Shown in pieces: positions 44,541-53,391 of a DNA stretch of 64,000 nucleotides; the stretch's first letter is position 1, and each line of letters begins with the position of its first letter. The stretch is from NCBI RefSeq assembly GCF_031326345.1, contig NZ_CP133671.1:4030001-4094000 (forward strand). The letters are read 5' to 3'. The position numbers and the translations under genes were made by a program. This stretch comes from Aureispira sp. CCB-E (GTDB taxonomy: Bacteria > Bacteroidota > Bacteroidia > Chitinophagales > Saprospiraceae). A model generated the notes under the pieces. It saw only the letters and a program-made list of their open reading frames with translations. It had not been told where the DNA came from and made no database searches.

Positions 44541-47153
44541 ATGGATTCAACCCAAAAAATAATACCAATTAATATTGAAGAGGAAATGAAATCCGCATAC
44601 ATTGATTATTCAATGTCGGTGATTGTTTCTAGAGCATTGCCTGATGTTAGAGATGGTTTAAAGCCTGTTCATCGCAGGGTGCTGTATGGAATGTCTCAAC
44701 TAGGCTTAACCTATTCTAAAGGACATAAAAAATCAGCTCGTATCGTCGGGGAGGTCTTGGGTAAATACCACCCACATGGGGACTCGTCAGTTTATGATAC
44801 AATGGTAAGAATGGCGCAACCATGGTCTTTGCGTTATCCTTTAGTTAATGGGCAGGGGAACTTTGGTTCTATTGATGGTGATAGCCCTGCTGCTATGCGT
44901 TATACGGAAGCAAAACTAGAGCGAATTAGTAATGATTTACTCGCTGACTTAGGTAAAAATACCGTAGATTTTCAAGATAACTTTGATGATACGATCAAGG
45001 AGCCTACTGTATTACCAACTAAGATTCCTAACCTATTGGTCAATGGTGCCTCTGGGATTGCCGTGGGGATGGCTACTAATATGTTGCCCCATAATCTGAC
45101 AGAAGTTGTTAATGGTATCCTTGCTTATGTTGATAATCAAGATATTACTATTGAAGAATTGATTGAACATGTAAAGGGACCTGATTTCCCTACAGGAGGG
45201 ACAATTTATGGTACTGATGGGGTACATCAAGCCTTGGCAACTGGTCGTGGTCGTGTAGTCGTTCGTGCAAAAACAGAAATAGAGATAACCAAAACTGGAA
45301 AGGAACGGATTATTGTTACCGAAATTCCATTTCAAGTTAACAAAGCTAATTTGATCATCAAAATTGCTGAATTGGTCAACTCGAAAAAGATAGAAGGAAT
45401 TTCTGATCTGAGGGACGAATCGGATCGAAAAGGAATGCGCATCGTTATTGAGCTTAAACGTGATGTTAGTCCAAATGTAGTCTTAAGTAAGTTGTTTAAA
45501 TATAGTCCTTTGCAAACTTCTTATGGTGTTAATAATATTTGTTTGGTAGATGGTCGCCCAGAATTGCTAAACTTGAAGGACATCATTAGAGAATTTGTCA
45601 AGTTTCGCTTAGAAGTAATTCTTAGACGTGCTAAATTTGATAAAGAGAAAGCAGAAAAAAGAGCGCATATTTTACAAGGGCTTTTGGCAGCATTGGATCG
45701 TTTAGATGAAATTATTAGCTTGATTCGAGCATCTAAGAATGCAGACGAAGCTAAAGAGGGATTGATGGCTTTCGATTTCACGCCTAAAGGTGATGCTTTG
45801 GATAGTTTCTTGGGACAACATCCTTTAAAAGGGAATAAACTCTCGGAAGAACAAGCTAAGGCGATTTTGGATATGCGTTTACAACGTTTAACAGGTCTAG
45901 AGAGAGATAAATTGGTTGGTGAATTTGACGAATTAATTGTTCAAATTGCCGACTTAACAGATATTATAGAGAGAGAGCCTCGCCGATATGATATTATCAG
46001 AGAAGAACTGACGGAAATCAATGATAAATATGGAGATGCTCGCCGCACGGATATTACTTATGCCGAAGGCGAAATTTCTATAGAGGATATGATCGAGAAT
46101 GAGCAAGTTGTAGTAACAATTTCTCATTTAGGATATATTAAGCGCACTCCTGTAACTGAATATAGAACTCAAAGCCGAGGTGGAGTTGGCGCTAACGCTG
46201 CCAAGACAAGGGATAAAGATTTTATAGAGCATATCTTTGTAACAGATACGCATAATTATTTATTGTTATTTACCTCACAAGGACGATGTCACTGGTTAAG
46301 AGTCTTTGAAATTCCTAAAGGGGCAAAAGCATCTAAAGGTAGAGCAATTCAGAATTTGCTTCAGCTGCAGCCAAATGATAAAATTAAGGCGTACATCCCT
46401 ATCAAAGATTTGAAAGATGAAGAGTTCTTAAAATCTCATAATCTTATCTTTGCAACGAAGAAAGGTATTGTTAAAAAAACGGACGTTACGGCTTATTCTA
46501 GACCTAGAACCAATGGTGTAAATGCTTTGACGATCCGTGAAGATGATGAATTGATTGAGGTTAAATTGACTGATGGTACCAATCACATTATTCTAGCAAC
46601 TCGAGAAGGTAAAGCGATTCGATTCCACGAGCAAGACGTTCGAGAAATGGGGCGTACAGCTACGGGGGTGAAAGGTATTAAATTAGGTACATTCAAGGAT
46701 AATGTTGTAGTTGGGATGGTTTGCGTAGCTGAAGATGGTGAAAAAACAATCTTGGTAGTTTCTGAGAATGGTATTGGCAAACGTACGGTTTTAGACGAGT
46801 ATCGCCCACAGACTCGAGGAGGAAAAGGTGTTAAAACAATTAATGTTACTGCTAAAACAGGTAACTTGATTGCCATAAAAGCAACCACCGATAACGACGA
46901 TATGGTAATTATCAATAAATCAGGAATTACTATTCGCTTGGCTGTGAAGAATGTTCCAACTACTGGTAGAGCAACTCAAGGGGTCAAATTAATTGACTTA
47001 AGAAAGGATGCAATCGCTGATGTAGGATTGATTATAGATGGGCAATTGGAGCAAGAAGATGAGGAAAATGAAGAAGGAACAGAGTTAAACGAAAATTCTA
47101 CAGATGAGAATGCAAGTGACTCTTCAGAAAATGACAACTCGGAAGAAGTTTAA
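44541..47153 (+). CDS. gyrA: DNA gyrase subunit A
   Basis: An 870-residue type IIA topoisomerase subunit that cuts and rejoins DNA during negative supercoiling together with GyrB. The catalytic tyrosine is Tyr121 in [10 protein letters not shown]. The quinolone-determining region [18 protein letters not shown] keeps Ser82 and Asp86, so no resistance change is seen there. The C-terminal beta-pinwheel contains a GyrA box (QTRGGKG), which separates it from ParC. The tail is acidic ([17 protein letters not shown]). It is a single gene with its own promoter and terminator. Confidence 0.98.
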   Translation: MDSTQKIIPINIEEEMKSAYIDYSMSVIVSRALPDVRDGLKPVHRRVLYGMSQLGLTYSKGHKKSARIVGEVLGKYHPHGDSSVYDTMVRMAQPWSLRYPLVNGQGNFGSIDGDSPAAMRYTEAKLERISNDLLADLGKNTVDFQDNFDDTIKEPTVLPTKIPNLLVNGASGIAVGMATNMLPHNLTEVVNGILAYVDNQDITIEELIEHVKGPDFPTGGTIYGTDGVHQALATGRGRVVVRAKTEIEITKTGKERIIVTEIPFQVNKANLIIKIAELVNSKKIEGISDLRDESDRKGMRIVIELKRDVSPNVVLSKLFKYSPLQTSYGVNNICLVDGRPELLNLKDIIREFVKFRLEVILRRAKFDKEKAEKRAHILQGLLAALDRLDEIISLIRASKNADEAKEGLMAFDFTPKGDALDSFLGQHPLKGNKLSEEQAKAILDMRLQRLTGLERDKLVGEFDELIVQIADLTDIIEREPRRYDIIREELTEINDKYGDARRTDITYAEGEISIEDMIENEQVVVTISHLGYIKRTPVTEYRTQSRGGVGANAAKTRDKDFIEHIFVTDTHNYLLLFTSQGRCHWLRVFEIPKGAKASKGRAIQNLLQLQPNDKIKAYIPIKDLKDEEFLKSHNLIFATKKGIVKKTDVTAYSRPRTNGVNALTIREDDELIEVKLTDGTNHIILATREGKAIRFHEQDVREMGRTATGVKGIKLGTFKDNVVVGMVCVAEDGEKTILVVSENGIGKRTVLDEYRPQTRGGKGVKTINVTAKTGNLIAIKATTDNDDMVIINKSGITIRLAVKNVPTTGRATQGVKLIDLRKDAIADVGLIIDGQLEQEDEENEEGTELNENSTDENASDSSENDNSEEV

Positions 47154-47650
47154 TTTTGCAATACCGATGTAAAATAAATTCTATGGGCAGCTTGATTTTT
47201 TCAAGCTGCTTTTTATTTTCAATATCTATTATTTGTTGATAGATGACATACGCCAAAGTGCGATTTTACCGCATCTATAGAATTTGATTACTTGTAGGTG
47301 AATGCATTTGCGACGGGTCTACTTGGTTTTGTAATTTCACCTAAAAAAGCTTTAATCGCAGTTTTTTACAGTTGTTTTGGTACTCTTCTCTTTTATTTGT
47401 TAATGTGGTTTGTGTTTTAAGATAATATTAACAAAATTTAAGTTTATATAATTGATAATTAAACACTTATAGACTACTGTCGGCTTAAACAAGTTAATTT
47501 ATTTTTTTAGTAAAAGAACAAAATAGGGGGGAAGTGTTAAAAAAAATGAATTGAAAAAAAAAATGGCAAGGTATTTTCCTATTTTTGCATTAGAATATAA
47601 TGGCAAAAGTAAAAGAGCCATAAAAATTATTTTCTAGATAAAAATAAAAT
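47154..47650. promoter_or_regulatory. Intergenic region: gyrA terminator and promoter of the TPR gene
   Basis: A terminator hairpin (GCAGCTTGA 47187-47195 with TCAAGCTGC 47201-47209, then TTTTTATTTT) ends gyrA. TATTTTTG at 47580-47587 is a fitting -7 box, 63 bp before the TPR start; a -33 element is not obvious. Between them I see no gene. Confidence 0.6.
47187..47215 (+). terminator. Intrinsic terminator after gyrA
   Basis: 9-bp perfect stem with a 5-nt T loop and a following T-rich run, 33 bp past the stop. Confidence 0.88.
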
Positions 47651-48964
47651 ATGATAATGAAGAAATTTTTCTTAGGCTTTCTAGCAATAGCAAGTGCCAC
47701 AACTATTAATGCTCAGAATCCCAGAACGTCAATGGTAAATGCTTCGATGAGTTTGGAAATGTATGATACAGACCCAACAAAAATAGAGGAGTTGAAAAAG
47801 GCGAAAGAAGATATTGATTATGCAGCAGCACACGAAACAACGGCTGGTGATCCTAAAGTGTGGAGATACAGAGGAAAAATCTATAATCGTATTGCTTTTA
47901 ACGCCAAATTAAAGGCGGACAACAAAAATGCTGGTGTTCTAGCATTAGAATCTTTTTCAAAAGCTTGGGATCTTGAAGCAGAAAAGCTAAAAACTAAAGG
48001 TAAAGATATTTCTAAAATTCCTGGAAAATCAGATTTTCAATCAGGTTTTGAAGGGGCGTGCCGTGCTTTGTACAATGGTGGAGCAGATGCTTATAACGCA
48101 GAAGATTATCAATTGGCTTACGAATCTTTTACAGGAATTCTAACAATTCGCCCTAAAACTGCTAAGGGATTAGCTAAAAAGCCCGTAAGCTTAGTTACTG
48201 CTAGCAAAATTGATATGGAAAAAGAAGCTGCTAGGTTAGGAGGAATGTCTGCTATTCAACTAGGCAAACCTAAAGAAGCAGAATTTTTGTTATTGCCACT
48301 TCTTGAAGGTAAAAAAATTGACGAAAAATTAATTCCTACTACTTACAGCATGTTGGCAGGAGCTTGGCAAAAAGCAGGAGATAACAAGAAAGCTAAAGAA
48401 GTTTTGTCTAAAGCTAGAAAAGAGTATCCTACCAATCAAAGCTTACTGATTGCTGAAATCAATATCGCTTTGTCTGAAGGAAAACTACAAGAATTGGAAG
48501 GGAAGTTGAAGCAAGCAGTTGAAGGTGACAAAGAGAATGTTGAGCTGCATTTCGTGCTTGGGAACGTTTATGATGGCATTTTTAGAGAAAAATTGGAGGC
48601 TGGAGACGCTGAAATGGCGAAAGATTTCTTTGACAAAGCTGTCTCTTGGTATAAAAAAGCAGCAGAAATAGACCCTAAGCATTTTAACTCTTCTTATAGC
48701 TTAGGAGCACTTCATGTAAATTACTCAAATTCATTCGCAAAAGCAATGAACGAAATTACAAATATGAAGGACCCTAAATTTAAAGAATATCAAGCTCGTT
48801 ATAATGAGTTGTTGGATTTAGGCTTAGCACATTTGCAAACTGCTGAAGAGATTAACCCCGATGATTTGGGTGTTGCTATAGCTCTGAAGGAAGTTTATAG
48901 CCGCAAGGATGATGAAGCTAATTACCTTAAATACAAAGCAAAAGTTGAAAAATTGAAAAAATAA
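47651..48964 (+). CDS. Periplasmic TPR-repeat protein
   Basis: A 437-residue protein with a signal peptide (KKFFLGFLAIASATTINAQ) and TPR-like helical pairs through most of its length (AYNAEDYQLAYESFTGILTI; AWQKAGDNKKAKEVLSKARK; AVSWYKKAAEIDPKHFNSSY). TPR arrays bind other proteins; similar proteins are abundant and poorly characterised in Bacteroidota. The start could be Met1 or the Met two codons later. It is followed by a terminator and then by the virus-like element. Confidence 0.85.
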   Translation: MIMKKFFLGFLAIASATTINAQNPRTSMVNASMSLEMYDTDPTKIEELKKAKEDIDYAAAHETTAGDPKVWRYRGKIYNRIAFNAKLKADNKNAGVLALESFSKAWDLEAEKLKTKGKDISKIPGKSDFQSGFEGACRALYNGGADAYNAEDYQLAYESFTGILTIRPKTAKGLAKKPVSLVTASKIDMEKEAARLGGMSAIQLGKPKEAEFLLLPLLEGKKIDEKLIPTTYSMLAGAWQKAGDNKKAKEVLSKARKEYPTNQSLLIAEINIALSEGKLQELEGKLKQAVEGDKENVELHFVLGNVYDGIFREKLEAGDAEMAKDFFDKAVSWYKKAAEIDPKHFNSSYSLGALHVNYSNSFAKAMNEITNMKDPKFKEYQARYNELLDLGLAHLQTAEEINPDDLGVAIALKEVYSRKDDEANYLKYKAKVEKLKK

Positions 48965-48989
48965 AATTGAAAAGATTTTCAATTTCTGA

Positions 48990-49022
48990 AAGCAAATTTG
49001 GACTCTCCAAGTTTGCTTTTTT
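48990..49022 (+). terminator. Intrinsic terminator after the TPR gene
   Basis: AAGCAAATTTGG pairs with CCAAGTTTGCTT (one G-U) around a 5-nt loop (stem ends 49018), followed by TTTTTTATT. Confidence 0.82.
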
Positions 49023-49107
49023 TATTGTACTCTTCTCGTCTTGCGGGCAGTCTTTTTATTAGAAAACAAGGAAAAAGGGGATGTTGGGTGCAATAAACGA
49101 AACTTCT

Positions 49108-49135
49108 ATTTAACATAATATAAATTATAGGCAAA
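49108..49135. other. dif-like XerC/XerD recombination site at the left end of the element
   Basis: The 28 bases consist of a left arm ATTTAACATAA, a 6-bp centre TATAAA and a right arm TTATAGGCAAA. The left arm is identical to the inverse of the XerD-binding arm of Escherichia coli dif, and the layout of 11-6-11 is the same. The inner TTAT of the right arm is conserved, while the outer XerC side differs, as is usual. Phages and mobile elements of the IMEX class integrate at dif with host XerC/XerD. The first gene of the element begins 3 bp to the right. Confidence 0.7.
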
Positions 49136-49137
49136 AA

Positions 49138-49233
49138 ATGGAAACAAGTAAATATCTATATCCTACAACAGTTCTTGACATAAATATAGGAGCAAACGCT
49201 TTAGAGTATGTCAAATTAAAACTCGCTCAATGA
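49138..49233 (+). CDS. Small 31-residue protein at the element's left end
   Basis: ATG at 49138, 3 bp right of the dif-like site, TGA at 49231-49233; product begins METSKYLYPTTVLD. Its stop overlaps the start of the next gene in an ATGA arrangement, which is good evidence for translation. The sequence is polar with no membrane segment. No function known. Confidence 0.5.
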   Translation: METSKYLYPTTVLDINIGANALEYVKLKLAQ

Positions 49234-49547
49234 TAGTTAAGTATTACGATTTTTTAGTTGGGGTTCCTGGAGAGAATCCTAAAGAATGGAAACTTCAAAA
49301 TTTAAAACTTGCAGCTGTAAGCCCTGAAATGGCTGTCTATACAAAGCAATTTTTAAGGATTGGCACAAGTCCTAAACGAAATAGAAAATACCATTTGGGC
49401 AAAGATGATGACAACAAATTGAGTCTCGCTTATATGTCTATTAGAAAAATCATTGAATACGATTTGGCAGCGACCAACGGCAATACTAGATACACCTTTA
49501 AAAAAGTAAATGAATATCAGATAGATAAAAGCTTGAAAATTATTTAA
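49230..49547 (+). CDS. Element protein, 105 residues, possibly DNA-binding
   Basis: A basic protein (GTSPKRNRKYHLGKDDDNKLS in the middle) of mixed alpha/beta type, located before rep and co-directional with it. It overlaps the 31-residue gene by 4 bp. In small rolling-circle phages this position often holds a ssDNA-binding or regulatory protein, but I recognise no family and only suggest it. Confidence 0.6.
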   Translation: MIVKYYDFLVGVPGENPKEWKLQNLKLAAVSPEMAVYTKQFLRIGTSPKRNRKYHLGKDDDNKLSLAYMSIRKIIEYDLAATNGNTRYTFKKVNEYQIDKSLKII

Positions 49548-49609
49548 AAAACAATTAAAAATACATATAAGTAATTGACAATCAATATTAATCACAAAAT
49601 TTAAAAACG

Positions 49610-50074
49610 ATGGAATACGCTATTTTAAGCCCTGAATTTCAGGCAACACTACCAAAAAAATCAACTGTTGTTGGTGCAAAAGTTTACAATGATGGAGAAG
49701 AACAAAAAATAATTATTGCAATCCAAGAAGGCGCAAACAAAGTTGTAAAGATAATTGATACAATAGATGCCGCTTTTGATGCTGCTTTAGAATTGGTATA
49801 CAAAGGAACTCCTGTTTATAAGAAGATAAGAGCCTTTTTTGATGATATATTTAACCATTTACCGACTTATATTGAAAAAGATGACATTAGGTATCAATTA
49901 ACTCTTTTTCCCGCCAGAGGTAAAGAGGAAGATATAGCTGCTTATTTAGCTATTTGGTCGAAAGAAGGACGATTTTTAAAAGAGCCTAAAGCTCTATTTA
50001 TCTCTCCTGCTAGAACGATGTTCAAAGCAAAAGACCAATTACATGAAGTCTTAGAAAGCGAAGGAATTTTATAG
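49610..50074 (+). CDS. Element protein, 154 residues, unknown
   Basis: A mostly alpha/beta protein (IIIAIQEGANKVVKIIDTID, then KKIRAFFDDIFNHLPTYIEK) ending LHEVLESEGIL. No membrane segment, signal or known motif. Its stop is 9 bp before the Rep start and it belongs to the early region of the element. Confidence 0.62.
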   Translation: MEYAILSPEFQATLPKKSTVVGAKVYNDGEEQKIIIAIQEGANKVVKIIDTIDAAFDAALELVYKGTPVYKKIRAFFDDIFNHLPTYIEKDDIRYQLTLFPARGKEEDIAAYLAIWSKEGRFLKEPKALFISPARTMFKAKDQLHEVLESEGIL

Positions 50075-50083
50075 GCTTGATGT

Positions 50084-51475
50084 ATGTGTAACAAGAGCCG
50101 AAATATCAATAAAAAAGAGGTTGCCACGTCAAGAAATGACGGCGGCAACCTTTCGGCACTTGATAAGTTAGATACATCAGTCCATTTTTCCCCTGACTAT
50201 TATGGTAGCAAAGCAAATAGAGACGGGTTCTTAAAAGTTAACTACAGAATTAAAAACTTAGATATTGTTTCCGCTCTCAAAACTACTACCCTAGCAAATG
50301 ATCCTGCAATAGAAAAAGTGTGCAAAGGTTTATCATGTTGTTCCACAATGTCTATTGTAGAAGTCCACAAAGGGAATAATACGGCATCCATACACAAAAC
50401 ATCACACAAATGTAAAAGAAGGCTTTGCGCTATTTGTGCAAGAATTAGGGCTAATAAATATAGAACTCGCTTTATAAATGCCTATCAAGACCCTGAAAAC
50501 AGACATTTATTCAAAGGGAAGTATTTCTATTTCTTCACACTTTCTCTAAAACACAACACAACAACAGTCAGAACTGGGGTGTATTTGGATGAATTTAAAA
50601 AGAACATGAGAAAATTAAGGCGTTCCAAACTATGGGAGTTTTACTTTCCTTATTCTAAAAATGAACCTGAAAGCGGGTACGCTCAAAGTTATGAATTGAC
50701 CTTAACAGAAAATGGCTACAACATACACAGCCATATATTAATGTGTTGCCCTCCTATGAAAAGGAGTTTTAAGCATATAGAGAAAGATTTTCAAGAAAAA
50801 TGGCTAGAAATTACAGGAGATTCTAAAGGTTTTAGGATAGATAAACGCAAAATTTCAAAAGAAGATTTAGAAGATGCGATGCACGGGAACGACAATCCCA
50901 AGTTTGTAAAAATCATTGCTGAGACTTTTAAATATACTGTTAAGGTTGGAAATCCTAAACGCTTGAAAGATACTGAAAATGCAGAACGTTTGGCAAATTG
51001 GATAGTACACACTAAAGGTAAAAATCTAATAACAGCCAACGGCTTTTTTAAGGGAATGCAGCTCTTTGGGCAAAGTTCTAAATACGATAATGAAGCACCT
51101 GAAACCGAAGAGAAATATTATGATAAGAACTATAAATACTACTTAGGGAAAACGGCTCACCTAAAGTTTAATTACTCTGTAACGAAGAACTACACCACAA
51201 AAGTAAGGCAGCACATTTTGCATTTTGTTGCACTTACGGGCATGAGTTATGATTTTATTGACATAACGGATCATGTCGAAGATTTTGACCGCTTTATGGG
51301 AATGACGCTCGAAGACAAGGACTATATATTTTTAGTTGATTTGTTTGTCAATGTTGGTGGCTTTGAGCAACAAAGAGAGTATCACAATAACTCTATAAAT
51401 GATTGTTCTAAGCAACTTCTTTTGTGGCAAAATCATAGGACAGAAATAGAATCCCCTCCCAATCAATTCAGTTAG
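50084..51475 (+). CDS. HUH-type rolling-circle replication initiator (Rep)
   Basis: A 463-residue replication initiator. A zinc-finger-like stretch (HKCKRRLCAICARIRANKYR, about 108-127) precedes the HUH metal motif His215-Ser216-His217 in NIHSHILMCCP. The tyrosine motif follows at Tyr284-x-x-Lys287 (FKYTVKVGNP). The single Tyr arrangement resembles plasmid and phage Rep proteins of the Rep_1 class, which nick one strand and form a covalent 5'-phosphotyrosine link. It is the best evidence that the element replicates as circular DNA with a single-stranded stage. The hairpin at 51496-51543 right after the gene could contain or flank the origin. Confidence 0.88.
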   Translation: MCNKSRNINKKEVATSRNDGGNLSALDKLDTSVHFSPDYYGSKANRDGFLKVNYRIKNLDIVSALKTTTLANDPAIEKVCKGLSCCSTMSIVEVHKGNNTASIHKTSHKCKRRLCAICARIRANKYRTRFINAYQDPENRHLFKGKYFYFFTLSLKHNTTTVRTGVYLDEFKKNMRKLRRSKLWEFYFPYSKNEPESGYAQSYELTLTENGYNIHSHILMCCPPMKRSFKHIEKDFQEKWLEITGDSKGFRIDKRKISKEDLEDAMHGNDNPKFVKIIAETFKYTVKVGNPKRLKDTENAERLANWIVHTKGKNLITANGFFKGMQLFGQSSKYDNEAPETEEKYYDKNYKYYLGKTAHLKFNYSVTKNYTTKVRQHILHFVALTGMSYDFIDITDHVEDFDRFMGMTLEDKDYIFLVDLFVNVGGFEQQREYHNNSINDCSKQLLLWQNHRTEIESPPNQFS

Positions 51476-51495
51476 ACAATTTATTTAAATAAAAA

Positions 51496-51543
51496 TGGAT
51501 AGCGGAGACGATCCAAGTACTAACCGCTATCCACAAAACAAAA
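51496..51543 (+). other. Hairpin after rep: candidate replication origin
   Basis: Perfect 10-bp stem TGGATAGCGG / CCGCTATCCA (51496-51505 with 51534-51543) with a 28-nt loop (AGACGATCCAAGTACTAA and more). It lacks a T tract, so it is a poor terminator. It could instead be the nicking hairpin of the Rep protein. Confidence 0.55.
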
Positions 51544-51549
51544 TTAAAG

Positions 51550-52104
51550 ATGGAAAATACTAAAAAATTAATGGAATCAATTTCAAAACACGCAAGTATT
51601 ATTCTTTTGTGCTTTGCTCTCCTCTCCTTCTCAATTTTAATTATCATTAAAGCAGAATATTATTATACAAATTATGCTGTGAGGTTTGATCACAATTTTG
51701 CTTGGGTTATTGGTGCATCAATGGCACTTGTTGTTGAAGGAGTAAGATTTGCACTCATGTTGAGTAGCGCAGAAGATATACGAATGGGAAAAAAATGGAG
51801 TTTTGTTTTAGGCTTATCTGCTAGTATTGGTTTGCTTGCTTATGAATGGGGTGTTTGCCAAAAAATAGGTGTCTATTGGTCAACAGATGATGCCATTTTT
51901 ACAAACTCATTTAGGCTTTTAGCTTTGTTAGGAATGGTGCTAGAATTAAGACTTTGTTTGTTGGTTCGTGGAAGCGTTGCGAATGGTGGAAATGATACCA
52001 CAAAAAACGAAACAATGAAAGAACAAAATCAAGATGAAAACATGGGAAAGCAGAACCGCACCAAGAGCAGCCAAGAAAATGCAAATGGTGCGAAAAGACC
52101 ATAG
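51550..52104 (+). CDS. Element integral membrane protein (four helices)
   Basis: A 184-residue protein with about four transmembrane segments between residues 15 and 140 (SIILLCFALLSFSILIIIKA; FAWVIGASMALVVEGVRFAL; FVLGLSASIGLLAYEWG; LLALLGMVLELRLCLLV) and a polar Asn/Gln/Lys-rich C-terminal tail. It lies between rep and the structural genes. It may be a phage membrane or assembly protein. No family recognised. Confidence 0.7.
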   Translation: MENTKKLMESISKHASIILLCFALLSFSILIIIKAEYYYTNYAVRFDHNFAWVIGASMALVVEGVRFALMLSSAEDIRMGKKWSFVLGLSASIGLLAYEWGVCQKIGVYWSTDDAIFTNSFRLLALLGMVLELRLCLLVRGSVANGGNDTTKNETMKEQNQDENMGKQNRTKSSQENANGAKRP

Positions 52105-52214
52105 AACACAGAAGAAAAAATGCACTTTTTTGTAACCCAAAATGTAGGAATAAATACTTTAGAAAAGGTCAAAAAATGCAACGAATAAGTAATTGATAAT
52201 AAAATAACTTAACT

Positions 52215-52256
52215 GGTTTTTGTGTGTCTTAAAAAAATGCACAAAAACCGCTTTTT
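52215..52256 (+). terminator. Hairpin with T tract upstream of the structural block
   Basis: GGTTTTTGTG (52215-52224) and CACAAAAACC (52240-52249) form a perfect 10-bp stem with a 15-nt loop, followed by GCTTTTTTG. It likely stops early transcription before the structural promoter. Confidence 0.75.
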
Positions 52257-52303
52257 TGCTTATTACTTATTGATAGTCAAGCTAATAAAATATTAACAAA
52301 AAC

Positions 52304-52335
52304 TTGATTGCAACGTTTAAAATGTATTATATTTG
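52304..52335 (+). promoter_or_regulatory. Structural-operon promoter (TTG / TATATTTG)
   Basis: The -33 TTG (52304-52306) and the -7 box TATATTTG (52328-52335) are 21 bp apart, which fits the Bacteroidota consensus. The start codon of the first structural gene is 88 bp downstream. TTGCAACG, seen also in two other places of this region, overlaps the promoter. Confidence 0.65.
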
Positions 52336-52423
52336 AAAACAAACGACCTTTTTATAAGAAAAAAATAAACGTTTTATTTCTTGTAAAAAGCGTTGCATTT
52401 TATCAAAAAACAATGAGTGAAAT

Positions 52424-52789
52424 ATGTATAATTTAAGCTTGGTTGTACCTGTAAAATTAAGCGACCAATTAGGGCGTTTTGAAGTGAATATTCCTGATGG
52501 TAAATATTTAAAATCTGCTTCTATTTCTTTAGTGAAATATGGCAGTTCTAACTGTGATGTTCACCTTCAATGTCAGCTAGGAAATACAACCAAAGAAACG
52601 CCTATTATTTCTCTGTGTTATGGCAAAGAACATAGAACCAATCCAGAGGGATACAAAGATAAAATTTCAGGTAAAGTTTTTGCTTTTGGTGCCACGGCTT
52701 TAAATGCTTATAAGTTTGGTTTTGCTTGCTTAATCGAGGAAAAAAGCAATAAGACCGAAACAGAAGAAGCAGAAGAAAAAGAGGACTAA
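52424..52789 (+). CDS. Element protein, 121 residues, beta-rich
   Basis: The first gene of the structural block. It is predicted to be mostly beta (LSLVVPVKLSDQLGRFEVNI; SASISLVKYGSSNCDVHLQC) with an acidic tail (ETEEAEEKED). No signal or membrane segment. A role as minor capsid or vertex protein is possible from position and strand pattern, but no family is recognised. Confidence 0.62.
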   Translation: MYNLSLVVPVKLSDQLGRFEVNIPDGKYLKSASISLVKYGSSNCDVHLQCQLGNTTKETPIISLCYGKEHRTNPEGYKDKISGKVFAFGATALNAYKFGFACLIEEKSNKTETEEAEEKED

Positions 52790-52856
52790 TTTAGGGGCTT
52801 TTTGGGAGTTGGGCTTGGGAGCCTAATTCCCTTTTTACTTTATAAATTCTAAAATT

Positions 52857-53390
52857 ATGTTTAAAAATATATTAGCCTTCTTGGGTGCTGTTGCTGTTTT
52901 TAAAGGTTTCGTTTCTGCGGCTGCACAACAATTCATTAATAACATTTCTATCATCCCCCTTAAAATTAAACTGGATTGGTCTAAACTTAATGGAGGAAGC
53001 GATAAGTTGGGGGTTGAGTTTCCTGTTTTGTTAACAAACAATAATCCTTTTACTATCTCTATGGATTCTTTAGAAGGAGAAGTTTGGTATGGTCAACGAC
53101 TTTTAGATGATAAAGGGAATGTAGTTCCTAATTCAGGTTTAAAGCTGTCCAATGTTTTTGTTACTGCAATGCAGGCTATAGATTCAGGGGAAACAGGGCA
53201 TTTGAAATTTCAATTCGAGGTAGATATAAGTGACACGTTAGAAGATGCTTATTTGTTGGCTACTAATGGTCAAGTTCCTATTACTACAACGCTTTGGATT
53301 TATGGCTACTTAAATTTATTTGGAGATAATTTAAGGGGCGGTGTACGCTTTCCAATAGCCCAACCTATTAACATAATAGATTTTTTATAG
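52857..53390 (+). CDS. Membrane-anchored element protein with a LEA14/WHy-like domain
   Basis: A 177-residue protein with an N-terminal hydrophobic segment (MFKNILAFLGAVAVFKGFVSAAA) and an LEA14-like beta domain (LGVEFPVLLTNNNPFTISMD, then ETGHLKFQFEVDI). In a membrane-containing virus such a protein could sit in the internal membrane and face the capsid. The next gene starts 1 bp after its stop. Confidence 0.62.
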   Translation: MFKNILAFLGAVAVFKGFVSAAAQQFINNISIIPLKIKLDWSKLNGGSDKLGVEFPVLLTNNNPFTISMDSLEGEVWYGQRLLDDKGNVVPNSGLKLSNVFVTAMQAIDSGETGHLKFQFEVDISDTLEDAYLLATNGQVPITTTLWIYGYLNLFGDNLRGGVRFPIAQPINIIDFL

Positions 53391-53391
53391 T

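Larger units (their letters stand above)
52105..52423. promoter_or_regulatory. Structured control region between early and structural genes
   Basis: A terminator-like hairpin lies at 52215-52249. Around it AATAAGTAAT (52184-52193) and ATTACTTATT (52262-52271) form a nested inverted repeat. AAAATGCAACG (52173-52183) recurs inverted at 52391-52401, and TTGCAACG occurs at 52308-52315. The -7 box TATATTTG (52328-52335) with TTG at 52304-52306 (21-bp spacing) is a good promoter for the structural block, and the middle GCAACG lies inside it. I read the GCAACG copies as possible operator sites of the promoter. Confidence 0.6.

Noticed and set aside
53365-53390. TATTAACATAAT inside the 52857-53390 gene resembles a XerD arm
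   Set aside because: It is coding sequence for the protein end, the second arm does not match, and the short similarity is expected by chance in AT-rich DNA.
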